DNA of 13,416 bases from JAJTHJ01 sp046316025 (GTDB taxonomy: Bacteria > Pseudomonadota > Gammaproteobacteria > Burkholderiales > Burkholderiaceae_F), in the NCBI GenBank assembly GCA_046316025.1, contig JBKCXU010000093.1:1-13416 (forward strand). The letters are read 5' to 3'. The position numbers and the translations under genes were made by a program. Shown in pieces: positions 1-7,206 of this stretch. Each line of letters opens with the position of its first letter. Positions within the stretch are counted from its first letter, which is position 1. The notes beneath the pieces were generated by a model. The model saw nothing but the letters and a program-made list of their open reading frames with translations. It made no database searches and was not told where the DNA came from.

Positions 1-23
1 GGATCGCCTGCGCGCTCCCGGAT

Positions 24-138
24 CGTCCACGATCCGCCTGAAACCCCGTCCACGATCACGCTGAAACAGCGTCCACGATCAACTTGAAATGCCGTCTACG
101 ATCGGCCTGAAATGCCGTCTACGATGGGCTGAAATACG
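24..138. repeat. Five-copy 23-bp tandem repeat
   Basis: A unit beginning CGTCYACGATC and carrying YTGAAA about three bases later starts at 24, 47, 70, 93 and 116, exactly 23 bp apart. The first three copies read CGTCCACGAT and the last two CGTCTACGAT. The last copy is one base short and runs into AAATACGCA. Sequence before 24 (GGATCGCCTG) may be a decayed partial copy. Arrays of short direct repeats like this occur at the ends of some insertion sequences, including IS21-type elements, and as iteron-like protein-binding sites. No transposase gene lies in the window, so the identity is inference. The array ends about 150 bp before the sensor kinase start. Confidence 0.85.
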
Positions 139-285
139 CACGCAACCAGTGTGCGCGGACGCTACCGCCACTGGCGCGGCTTGAACAGGGGCCGCGCCGT
201 CGCTGCGGGTAACTCCCGGGCGGGATTGCGGCCGCGCCGGCATGGCGGCTGACTAACATCGGGGTAAGCCGCAGACCTTGCCACC
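139..285. other. Gene-free leader upstream of the sensor kinase
   Basis: This stretch between the tandem repeat and the sensor kinase start holds no supported gene. It should contain the promoter of the two-component operon, but I see no convincing sigma-70 pair. TTGAAC at 181-186 has a partial -10-like hexamer (GTAACT, 209-214) only at a spacing of 22. TAACAT at 254-259 lacks a good -35. GC-rich inverted segments around 225-250 could form weak hairpins. Confidence 0.4.
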
Positions 286-2538
286 ATGGACGCCGACCGC
301 ATTGCCGACCGCTTCGACGCGCTGCTCGACTCGCCGCGCCGGCGCGTCGGCGCAGTCTGGCTGCCGCTGGCGATCGTCGCCCTGCTCGTCTTGCTGATCG
401 CCGGCCTGCTCGCCGCCCTCGTGCTCGAAGACCGCCAGCTGCGCCGCGACGCGCTGCTGCGCGACACCGACAGCGCCGCGCAGCAACTGGGCAGCCGCAT
501 CGGCGCCCTGGCCGAAGCGCTCGGCACCGCCGCGCTCGAAGCCGGCAGCGGCGCCAACGCGGAGCGGCGGCTGGCCGCGCTGGCGCGCGATCTGAAGCTC
601 GCCAAGCCGGAGGTGCTGGGCATCGAGCGGGTGGCCGCGGCCGAGGTGCCCACCGCCGGCAAGCCCTACGTCGTTGAACTGCCGGGCGCCGCACCGCTGC
701 TCGCCGTCGTCGCCCCGGTGCTCAACGACGGGCGCCAGGAGGGCGCATTGGTCGCCCGCGTCGCCCCGACCGAACTTCTGCGCAACACCTTTGCGCCCGA
801 GACCACCGACCGCTATCGGCTGGCGCTGGTCGCGGGCGAGCGCGTCCTGGGCAGCACCTCGGCCAGCGTGGGCGGCGCGGGTGCGCACACCCATGCCGCG
901 CCGGTGCCGATGTTGCCGCCGAGCGTGCAGTTGCAGGCGAGCGCGTTTCGCACCGCCGCGCCGCTGGCGCGCGGGGCGCCGCTGCTGGCGCTCGCACTCG
1001 GCATTGCCGCCGCGCTTGCGCTGGGCGGCCTGGCCTGGGTGACTGCGCGGCAGGCGCGGATCGACCGCGCGCTGGCCGCCGAGGCTGGCCTGCGCCGCGC
1101 GCTGGAAGAGTCGCAGGCCACCGGCTTGCAGGTGATCGATGCGCAGGGGACGATCCGCTACGTCAACCGCGCTTTCAGCCAGATGACGGGTCTGGCCGAA
1201 GCGGGCTTGATCGGCCAGACGCCGCCCTACTCCTACTGGCCGGCCGATCAGGTGGCGGCGTTGCGCGCCACGCTGGCGCGCGTGCTGGAGGGTACGCTGC
1301 CCGCCGCCGGTGTCGAGACCACCGTGCAGCGGCGCGACGGCACCCGCTTCGCCGCGCGCCTGTACGCCTCGCCTCTGCTCGACGATGCCGACACGCAAAT
1401 GGGCTGGGTGATCTCGCTCGCCGACATCACCGAAACCCAGCGCATCCGCAACGCGCTGGCCGCCGCGCACGACCGCTTTACCGCGGTACTGGAGTCCCTG
1501 CAGACGGCGGTGTCGGTGATGGCCCCGCTGCCGGCGGGCGGCGAAGAGCTGGTGTTCGCCAACCGTGCCTACCGCGAGCGCTTTGGTGCCGACGGCACCG
1601 GCCACGCGCGCTTGCTGGCGGCGCTGCGGGCGCCGGTGGCCAACGGCGGCGAGGTCTTCGATGCCATCAGCGGTTGCTGGTTCGACCTGCGCAGCCGCCC
1701 GCTGCGCTGGGTCGATGCGCGCGAAGCGCGCCTGCAAGTCGCCACCGACATCACCGCCCGCAAGACCGCCGAGGACGCCTTCCGCCAGCAGCAGGAGAAA
1801 ATGCAGTTCACGGCGCGGCTGACCACGCTGGGCGAGATGGCCTCCACGCTGGCGCACGAGTTGAACCAGCCGCTGACGGCGATTGCCAACTACTGCGAAG
1901 CGCTGGCCGCGCGCGCGCGCAGCGGCGAGCTGACCGCCGCCAGCGCCCTGCCGGCGCTGGAGAAAACCTCCGCGCAGGCGCTGCGCGCCGGGCGGGTGGT
2001 GCGGCGCATCCGCGAGTTCGTCAAGCGCTCCGCGCCGCACCGGCGCGCCACGGCGGCAGCGCAGGTCATCGACAACGCGGTGGCGCTGGCGGAGATCGAG
2101 GCACAGCGAGTCGGCATCGCCATCGACGTGCGGATCGAACCCGGCCTGCCGCCGCTGGACATCGACCCGCTGCTGATCGAGCAGGTGCTGCTCAATCTCC
2201 TGAAAAACGCCATGGACGCGATGGCGCAGGCGCGCGTGCGGCGCATCGAGGTGGCCGCCCGCCGCACCGGCGACGACCTGGCCGAGATCGCGGTCACCGA
2301 CCACGGCAGCGGCATCGCGCCGGAAGTGCTGCCGCAGCTCTTCGAGCCGTTTTACAGCACCAAGCCCGAAGGCATGGGCATGGGCCTCAATATCTGCCGC
2401 TCGATCGTCGAGTATCACCGCGGCCAGTTGACGGTGACCGCCAACCCCGCCGGCGGCACCACGATGCGCTTTACGCTGCCGCTCTTCGAAGCGCGCGCAC
2501 GACAGCTTTCCCCTACCCTACCGGAGCAAACCCCGTGA
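286..2538 (+). CDS. Membrane-bound PAS sensor histidine kinase
   Basis: A 750-residue sensor kinase that should autophosphorylate on histidine and pass the phosphate to the response regulator encoded next to it. A short cytoplasmic N-terminus is followed by a membrane segment (about 24-47), a periplasmic region of about 180 residues with no recognised fold, and a second membrane segment (about 230-252). Next come a PAS domain (about 272-385), a degenerate second PAS-like segment (about 395-490), and the kinase core. The H-box is LAHELNQPLTAI with the phospho-acceptor His524. The N-box is NLLKNAMDAM (637-646), the G1 box DHGSGI (672-677), the F-box FEPFYSTK (686-693) and the G2 box GMGMGL (696-701). 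HELNQPLTAI is the form seen in FixL/DctB-like kinases. The ATG at 286 is the first start after an in-frame stop at 265; no strong Shine-Dalgarno precedes it. The stop overlaps the regulator's ATG by one base. The signal sensed cannot be told from the sequence. Confidence 0.95.
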   Translation: MDADRIADRFDALLDSPRRRVGAVWLPLAIVALLVLLIAGLLAALVLEDRQLRRDALLRDTDSAAQQLGSRIGALAEALGTAALEAGSGANAERRLAALARDLKLAKPEVLGIERVAAAEVPTAGKPYVVELPGAAPLLAVVAPVLNDGRQEGALVARVAPTELLRNTFAPETTDRYRLALVAGERVLGSTSASVGGAGAHTHAAPVPMLPPSVQLQASAFRTAAPLARGAPLLALALGIAAALALGGLAWVTARQARIDRALAAEAGLRRALEESQATGLQVIDAQGTIRYVNRAFSQMTGLAEAGLIGQTPPYSYWPADQVAALRATLARVLEGTLPAAGVETTVQRRDGTRFAARLYASPLLDDADTQMGWVISLADITETQRIRNALAAAHDRFTAVLESLQTAVSVMAPLPAGGEELVFANRAYRERFGADGTGHARLLAALRAPVANGGEVFDAISGCWFDLRSRPLRWVDAREARLQVATDITARKTAEDAFRQQQEKMQFTARLTTLGEMASTLAHELNQPLTAIANYCEALAARARSGELTAASALPALEKTSAQALRAGRVVRRIREFVKRSAPHRRATAAAQVIDNAVALAEIEAQRVGIAIDVRIEPGLPPLDIDPLLIEQVLLNLLKNAMDAMAQARVRRIEVAARRTGDDLAEIAVTDHGSGIAPEVLPQLFEPFYSTKPEGMGMGLNICRSIVEYHRGQLTVTANPAGGTTMRFTLPLFEARARQLSPTLPEQTP

Positions 2539-3173
2539 TGACCCCACAAGATCCCCCCGCCGTGCTCGGCACCGTCTACGTGGTGGACGACGACGAAGCC
2601 GTGCGCGACTCGCTGCAATTCCTGCTCGAAGGCGCCGGCTACCGCGTGGCCTGCTACGACAGCGCCGAGAGCTTTCTCGTGGGCTTCGACGCCAAGGCGA
2701 TCGCCTGCCTGGTGCTCGATGTGCGCATGCCCGGCAAGAGCGGCCTCGAATTGCAGGAACTGCTGCTGGCGCAAGGCCACCGGCTGCCGATCGTCTTCAT
2801 CACCGGCCACGGCGACGTGCCGATGGCCGTGTCGGCGATGAAGCGCGGCGCCGCGGACTTCATCGAAAAGCCCTTCGATCAGGCGGCGCTCAAGGCCACG
2901 GTCGAGAAGATGCTGGCGCGCGCCCGCGGCGAAGCCGCCGAAGTCGAGCGCCGGCGGATGAACGCCGAGCTGCTCGCCAAACTCACCCCGCGCGAGCAGA
3001 ACGTGCTGGAGCGGATCGTCGCCGGGCGCCTGAACAAGCAAATCGCCGACGACCTGGGCATCTCGATCAAGACGGTCGAGGCGCACCGCGCCAACATCAT
3101 GGACAAGCTGCGCGCGCGGACGGTGGCCGACTTGATGAAAGTGGCGCTGGCGGGCGAGCCGGCCCCGACGTAA
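2538..3173 (+). CDS. FixJ/NarL-type response regulator
   Basis: A 211-residue DNA-binding response regulator, the evident partner of the preceding kinase. The receiver domain (about 12-128) has the acidic pocket DDD at 17-19, the phospho-acceptor Asp61 (LDVRMPGKSG), Thr89 (FITGHGD) and Lys111 (EKPF). A short linker leads to a LuxR/FixJ helix-turn-helix (about 147-205) starting LTPRE and containing NKQIADDLGISIKTVEAHR, so it should activate or repress transcription when phosphorylated. The ATG overlaps the kinase stop (TGATG), and GGAG at 2523-2526 lies 11 bases upstream. An in-frame GTG at 2535 sits 8 bases from that GGAG and is an equally possible start, adding one residue. The pairing resembles FixL/FixJ and TodS/TodT-type systems, but no target operon is visible. 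The gene faces the NUDIX gene with only 24 bp between their stops. Confidence 0.95.
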   Translation: MTPQDPPAVLGTVYVVDDDEAVRDSLQFLLEGAGYRVACYDSAESFLVGFDAKAIACLVLDVRMPGKSGLELQELLLAQGHRLPIVFITGHGDVPMAVSAMKRGAADFIEKPFDQAALKATVEKMLARARGEAAEVERRRMNAELLAKLTPREQNVLERIVAGRLNKQIADDLGISIKTVEAHRANIMDKLRARTVADLMKVALAGEPAPT

Positions 3174-3177
3174 AGAC

Positions 3178-3201
3178 GCTCAGCGCGCTCAGCGCGCTCA
3201 G
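3178..3201. repeat. 9-bp direct repeat between convergent genes
   Basis: GCTCAGCGC occurs twice in tandem (3178-3186, 3187-3195), followed by a partial third copy (GCTCAG, 3196-3201) that includes the NUDIX stop codon. The repeat contains overlapping self-complementary AGCGCGCT, so it could form small hairpins on both strands where the two operons converge. There is no T-run, so I do not call it a terminator. Confidence 0.7.
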
Positions 3202-3776
3202 GCCGCCGGCGGCAACGGCTCGCCGGCGAGGAACCGCTCCAGCCAGTACACGCCGACGATGGTCTTCACGTCCGTGACTCGGCCGGAGCGGATCCAGTCC
3301 AGTAGGTCGCGCCAAGGCGCGCTGAAGACTTCGAGCACCTCGCCGGCATCTGTCGCGCCGCCCACGTGGCTGAGGCCGCGGGCGAGGTAGACCTCGATCT
3401 TCTCGTCACAGTAGCCAATGGCGTTGTGAAAGCCGCCGAGGTAGGTCCACTCGGCCGCTTCATAACCGGTCTCTTCGCGCAGCTCGCGCTGCGCGCAGGC
3501 AAGCAGCGCTTCGCCGGGGTCGATCTTGCCGGCGGGGAACTCGATCAAGCTCGCGCGCAGCGGGTAGCGGTACTGCCGCTCCAGCACGACCTGCCCGTCG
3601 TCGAGCAGCGGGATCGTCATCACCGCGCCAGGGTGGCGCAGGTATTCGCGGGTCGCTTCGTGGCCATCGGGGCAGCGCACGCGATCCTCAAAGACGCGCA
3701 GAAAGCTGCCGCACCAGACTTCGCGGCTGGTCAGCGTTTCTTCGGCCAAGGGATCGGGTACGGGATCGTCTGCCAC
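3198..3776 (-). CDS. NUDIX hydrolase, ADP-ribose pyrophosphatase-like
   Basis: A 192-residue protein if translation starts at the GTG at 3776. NUDIX hydrolases cut nucleoside diphosphates linked to another moiety; relatives following nuoN in betaproteobacteria are usually annotated as ADP-ribose pyrophosphatases. The full Nudix box is present: Gly83, Glu89, then RELREETGY (97-105), giving GX5EX7REUXEEXGU with all metal-binding glutamates. EFPAGKIDPGE precedes it, as in the ADP-ribose/ADP-sugar group. The proline expected about 15 residues after the box in classical ADP-ribose pyrophosphatases is absent (FHNAIGYCDE, 116-125), so substrate is uncertain. The frame is open upstream to a TTG at 3845, adding 23 residues (3777-3845), but most of these are encoded by an intergenic inverted repeat and are not family-like, so I reject that start. 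The gene lies 91 bp after nuoN and is probably read as the last cistron of the nuo operon; a link to NADH/ADP-ribose turnover is inference. Confidence 0.88.
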   Translation of the reverse strand: MADDPVPDPLAEETLTSREVWCGSFLRVFEDRVRCPDGHEATREYLRHPGAVMTIPLLDDGQVVLERQYRYPLRASLIEFPAGKIDPGEALLACAQRELREETGYEAAEWTYLGGFHNAIGYCDEKIEVYLARGLSHVGGATDAGEVLEVFSAPWRDLLDWIRSGRVTDVKTIVGVYWLERFLAGEPLPPAA

Positions 3777-3790
3777 GCGCTGAAACCCAA

Positions 3791-3853
3791 GGTTGTCCGT
3801 TGTCTGTCTTCTGTTGTCTGTGAACGGAAAACGGACAACAGACAACCGACAAC
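3791..3853. repeat. GTTGTC-rich nested inverted repeat
   Basis: This low-complexity element lies in the nuoN/NUDIX gap. The outer arms 3792-3806 and 3839-3853 are complementary at 14 of 15 bases. An alternative inner stem joins CTGTTGTC-type sequence near 3811-3819 to GACAACAGA near 3834-3842. The unit GTTGTCYG recurs on both strands. It could act as a hairpin or processing site between nuoN and the NUDIX gene on the - strand transcript. No T-run follows, so it is not a standard terminator. Confidence 0.75.
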
Positions 3854-3867
3854 GCTTTGCTCGTCCC

Positions 3868-5349
3868 CTACCCGCCGAGCGCCTTGACCGTCGCCTGCGT
3901 GCACAGCGCCATCAGCCCCTGCGGGAAGATGCCGAGCACGAGCAGCGCGGCACCGTTCACCGATAGCGCCACGCGCGCGTCCTGCGCGGCGGCGAGCGGC
4001 GCCGCGCCGTCTGCCGGCGCGTCGAAGTACATCACCTTGACCACGCGCAGGTAGTAGTACGCGCCGATCAGCGAAAACAGCACCGCGGCCACCGCCAGCC
4101 AAAGATGTCCGGCACCGAGCAGCGCCTGCAACACGATGAGCTTGCCGTAGAAGCCCACCAGCGGCGGAATGCCGGCGAGCGAGAACATCGCCACCGCCAT
4201 CACGCCGGCCAGCCACGGGCTGCGCTTGTTCAGGCCCGCCAGATCGGCGATCTCTTCGCACTCGTGGCCGGCGCGCGCCAGCAACAGCATCACGCCAAAG
4301 GCGACGAGCGCCGTCAGCGCATAGGTGATCGCGTAGAACATGCCGGCGCTCCACGCGTTGACCGCGGCCAGTGCATTGAGCGCCGGGCTGGCGCCGGCGA
4401 CGGTGCCCGAGGCCATCGCCAGCAGCAGGAAACCCACCTGCCCGATCGTCGAATAGGCAAGCATGCGCTTGAGATTGGTCTGCGCTATCGCGACCAGGTT
4501 ACCGAGTGCGAGCGAGCCCACCGCCAGCACCAGCAGCATCTGCTGCCAATCGACCGCCACCGGCAGCAGCCCTTCGACGAGCATCCGGTAGGCGATGGCA
4601 AAGGCGGCGAGCTTGGGGGCGGAGCCGATCAACAGGGTCACTGCCGTGGGTGCGCCGTGGTACACGTCCGGCACCCACATGTGAAACGGCACCGCGCCCA
4701 GCTTGAAGGCCAGCCCGGCGACGATGAACACCGTGCCGAGCACCAGCGCCATCTTCATGTCCGGCCGGGTCTTGGCCACCGCCTGGCCCAGCGCGTTGAT
4801 GTCGAGCGTGCCGGTGGCGCCGTAGAGCATGGACATGCCGTACAGCAGGAAGCCCGAGGCCAGCGCGCCGAGGATGAAGTACTTCATCGCCGCCTCGGTA
4901 GCGCGCACATCGTCGCGGCGCAGGCCCACGAGCGCGTACAGCGCCAGCGCCTGCAACTCCAGGCCCAAATAGATCAGCAGCAGGTTGTTGGCCGAGATCA
5001 TCACGCTTAAGCCCAGCGCGACGAACAGTGCCAGCGTGAGGAACTCGCCCTGCCACATGCCGCGGTCGCGCACGTAGCCCTGCGCGTACACCAGCGCCAG
5101 CCCGACGGTCAGGTAGGCAAAGACCTTAAGCAGCGCGCTCATCGCATCGGTCACGTACATGCCGCCGAAGGCGTAGCCGACGGCGTCGCTGCCGAGCAGG
5201 CCAAAGTTGAGCCCCGCCGCCACCGCCAGCGACAGCAGCGTCAACGCGTAGGTCACCTGGCGCCGCTGCGGCAGGAAGGCGTCGAACAGCAGGATCGCGC
5301 AGGCCGCGGTGAGCAGCGCGATTTCGGGGGCGGCGAGGAAGGTGTTCAT
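3868..5349 (-). CDS. nuoN: NADH-quinone oxidoreductase subunit N
   Basis: NuoN is one of three antiporter-like proton-pumping subunits of the complex I membrane arm, next to NuoK. At 493 residues it has the usual family length and should form 14 membrane helices. Channel residues are in place: Glu131 (LGLELQAL), Lys216 (AFKLGAVPFHMW), Lys246 (GSAPKLAAF), Lys294 (NLKRMLAYSTIGQVGF) and Lys403 (GFYGKL). The ATG at 5349 gives a typical start (MNTFLAAPEIALL), although no Shine-Dalgarno is visible in front of it; a repeat element occupies much of the gap back to nuoM. It is the last nuo gene. The small DUF2818-type gene often found after nuoN in betaproteobacteria is not present, and the NUDIX gene follows directly. 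Confidence 0.97.
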   Translation of the reverse strand: MNTFLAAPEIALLTAACAILLFDAFLPQRRQVTYALTLLSLAVAAGLNFGLLGSDAVGYAFGGMYVTDAMSALLKVFAYLTVGLALVYAQGYVRDRGMWQGEFLTLALFVALGLSVMISANNLLLIYLGLELQALALYALVGLRRDDVRATEAAMKYFILGALASGFLLYGMSMLYGATGTLDINALGQAVAKTRPDMKMALVLGTVFIVAGLAFKLGAVPFHMWVPDVYHGAPTAVTLLIGSAPKLAAFAIAYRMLVEGLLPVAVDWQQMLLVLAVGSLALGNLVAIAQTNLKRMLAYSTIGQVGFLLLAMASGTVAGASPALNALAAVNAWSAGMFYAITYALTALVAFGVMLLLARAGHECEEIADLAGLNKRSPWLAGVMAVAMFSLAGIPPLVGFYGKLIVLQALLGAGHLWLAVAAVLFSLIGAYYYLRVVKVMYFDAPADGAAPLAAAQDARVALSVNGAALLVLGIFPQGLMALCTQATVKALGG

Positions 5350-5417
5350 TGTGGTTGCGGGCGCGATACGCCCCCGCCTCTCAATGCTCTGCGACCAGGC
5401 TTCGCAAGCGCCAGCCT

Positions 5418-5507
5418 TCCCTCACCGGGCCGCTGCGCGGCCACCCTCTCGCGGAGGAAGAGGGTGAACAGCCCCTCTCCCTCCGGGAGAGGGGTTGGGG
5501 TGAGGGA
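5418..5507 (-). repeat. Palindromic intercistronic element A (nuoM/nuoN gap)
   Basis: A 90-bp element bounded by TCCCTCACC (5418-5426) and GGTGAGGGA (5499-5507). Three hairpins lie inside: GGCCG/CGGCC (about 5428-5442), ACCCTCT/AGAGGGT (5443-5449 with 5459-5465), and a perfect 10-bp stem CCCCTCTCCC/GGGAGAGGGG (5472-5481 with 5485-5494, 3-base loop). Read on the - strand it aligns with elements B and C: the same CCCTCACCCC left end, then the hairpins, then a GTGGCCGCGCAGC-type stretch before the GGTGAGGG right end. It fills the centre of the 199-bp gap between nuoM and nuoN. Confidence 0.88.
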
Positions 5508-5548
5508 GGAACGCCACATCGGAGGCTCGCTTGTCCGTAAATCCTGGG

Positions 5549-7036
5549 TCACGGCAGCTTGCTCTTGGCCACGTGCGCCAGCAGGTCGGCAACCGCCGTG
5601 TGCATCGGGTCGATGAAGGGTTTGGGATAGACCCCCATGAAGAGCACGGCCGCGGCGAGCAGGGTGAGAATCAGCAGTTCACGCGCGTTGACGTCGGTGA
5701 GTTCGGCCACATGCGCGTTGGCCACCTCGCCGAAGATCACCCGCTTGACCATCCACAGCGTGTAGGCGGCGCCGAGGATCAGCGTGGTTGCGGCGAGCAT
5801 GCCGATCCAGAAATTGAACTGCACGGCGCCCAGGATGACCATGAACTCGCCGACGAAGCCGCTGGTCGCGGGCAGCCCGGCGTTGGCCATCGCAAACAGC
5901 ATCATGAAGGCGGCAAATTTGGGCATCGTGTTGACCACACCACCGTAGTCGGCAATGTTGCGGCTGTGCATGCGGTCGTACAGCACGCCGATGCAGAAGA
6001 ACATCGCGCCCGAGACAAAGCCGTGCGAAATCATCTGCACGATGCCGCCTTCGATGCCGATCGGGCTGAAGATGAAGAAGCCCAGCGTGACGAAGCCCAT
6101 GTGCGCGATCGAGCTGTAGGCGACCAGCTTCTTCATGTCGGTTTGCACCAGCGCCACGAAGCCGATGTAAACCACCGCCACCAGCGAGATGGCGATGATG
6201 AAGCCCGCCAGCGCGTGCGCGGCGTCCGGCGCAATCGGTAGCGAAAAGCGTAAAAAGCCGTAGGCGCCGAGCTTGAGCATGATCGCCGCCAGCACCACCG
6301 AGCCGCCGGTGGGCGCTTCCACGTGCGCATCCGGCAGCCAGGTGTGCACCGGCCACATCGGCACCTTGACCGCGAAGGCGGCAAAGAACGCGATGAAGAG
6401 CGCGATCTGCGCCGCCATCGGCAGCGGCGTAGCGGCCCAGGTGGCCAGATCGAAGCTGCCACCGGAGACGAAGTAAAGGTAGATCAGCGCCAGCAGCATC
6501 AACAGCGAGCCCGCCAGCGTGTACAGGAAGAACTTGAACGCGGCGTACACCCGGTTCGGCCCGCCCCAGATGCCGATGATGATGTACATCGGGATCAGCG
6601 TGGCCTCGAAGAACACGTAGAAGAGCAGCGCATCGGCGGCGGCAAAGACGCCGATCATCAGGCCGGAGAGGATCAAGAACGCCGCGCTGTACTGGCCGAC
6701 CTTGTTCTCGATTACCTGCCAGCCGGCGAGCAGCACGATCACCGTCATGAAGGCGGTGAGCGGCACGAACCACAGCGCGATGCCGTCCACGCCGAGGTGG
6801 TAGTGGGCGTTGAGCCGCTCGATCCACGGGGCCTTCTCGACAAACTGCAAGCCGTGCGCGGCGGGGTCGAAGCCGGTGACGAGCGGCACGGTGACCAGCA
6901 GGCCGAGGAGGCTCCCGACGAGGCCGACCGTCTTGGTCACCGCCGCGTTCTGGTCGCGGCCGAGGGCAAGCAGGATTGCGCCGAAGACGATCGGGATCCA
7001 GATCGAAAGGCTGAGCCAGGGCATCGTGTTCGGCAT
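5549..7036 (-). CDS. nuoM: NADH-quinone oxidoreductase subunit M
   Basis: NuoM is the middle antiporter-like proton-pumping subunit of complex I. It has 495 residues, the usual length, with about 14 membrane helices. Expected channel residues are present: Glu144 in FFEATLIPMYIIIGIWGG, Lys224 in FAVKVPMWPVHTWLPDAH, Lys255 in IMLKLGAYG, and Glu397 in SGFVGEFMV. The motif HTWLPDAHVEAPTGGSV marks the NuoM branch. The ATG at 7036 is chosen for length; an in-frame ATG at 7024 (MPWLSLSIWIP) is an alternative, and neither has a clear Shine-Dalgarno. It follows nuoL across a 170-bp gap and precedes nuoN across a 199-bp gap, each holding a palindromic element; both gaps are much longer than those among nuoH-I-J-K. 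Confidence 0.97.
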   Translation of the reverse strand: MPNTMPWLSLSIWIPIVFGAILLALGRDQNAAVTKTVGLVGSLLGLLVTVPLVTGFDPAAHGLQFVEKAPWIERLNAHYHLGVDGIALWFVPLTAFMTVIVLLAGWQVIENKVGQYSAAFLILSGLMIGVFAAADALLFYVFFEATLIPMYIIIGIWGGPNRVYAAFKFFLYTLAGSLLMLLALIYLYFVSGGSFDLATWAATPLPMAAQIALFIAFFAAFAVKVPMWPVHTWLPDAHVEAPTGGSVVLAAIMLKLGAYGFLRFSLPIAPDAAHALAGFIIAISLVAVVYIGFVALVQTDMKKLVAYSSIAHMGFVTLGFFIFSPIGIEGGIVQMISHGFVSGAMFFCIGVLYDRMHSRNIADYGGVVNTMPKFAAFMMLFAMANAGLPATSGFVGEFMVILGAVQFNFWIGMLAATTLILGAAYTLWMVKRVIFGEVANAHVAELTDVNARELLILTLLAAAVLFMGVYPKPFIDPMHTAVADLLAHVAKSKLP

Positions 7037-7073
7037 TTCTTGTTATCGGTTGCCGCGCCAAGACCAGTGACTG

Positions 7074-7170
7074 CCCTCACCCCCGCCCCTCTCCCGCTGA
7101 TGCGGGCGAGGGGAGACACCCCTCCCCCGCATCGGCGGGAGCGAGTGGCCGCGCAGCAGCCGGGTGAGGG
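7074..7170 (+). repeat. Palindromic intercistronic element B (nuoL/nuoM gap)
   Basis: A 97-bp element with perfect 9-bp inverted ends, CCCTCACCC (7074-7082) and GGGTGAGGG (7162-7170). The first hairpin pairs 7086-7097 with 7102-7113 (12 bp, one mismatch, TGAT loop). A weaker second hairpin centres on GCATCGGC near 7129-7136. Its + strand reads in the same direction as the - strands of elements A and C, ending in GTGGCCGCGCAGCAGCCGGG before the right terminus. It lies in the 170-bp gap between nuoL and nuoM. Confidence 0.88.
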
Positions 7171-7206
7171 GGCTCTGCTCCAGCGCAGGCTGCTGCGGCG
7201 CCATCG

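Noticed and set aside
24..138. CRISPR array
   Set aside because: The units are contiguous 23-bp tandem repeats with no unique spacers of 25-40 bp between them.
181..214. Sigma-70 promoter upstream of the sensor kinase
   Set aside because: TTGAAC and GTAACT are 22 bases apart and the -10 match is poor, so it is too weak to list as a promoter.
253..2418. Long open frame on the - strand across the sensor kinase gene
   Set aside because: It is a GC-rich shadow of the kinase frame: Gln, Arg, His and Gly rich, with no recognisable domain, while the + strand frame carries every kinase motif.
1674..2537. Long N-terminal extension of the response regulator frame into the kinase gene
   Set aside because: The extra sequence is an Arg/Ala-rich shadow of the kinase. 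The receiver domain starts just after the ATG at 2538, which is coupled to the kinase stop and has a GGAG upstream.
3178..3201. Bidirectional terminator between the convergent regulator and NUDIX genes
   Set aside because: Only short overlapping palindromes within a 9-bp direct repeat, and no T-run on either strand.
5679..7061. Second long - strand frame overlapping nuoM
   Set aside because: Arg/Ala-rich frame-shifted shadow of nuoM with no family features; nuoM itself is full length.
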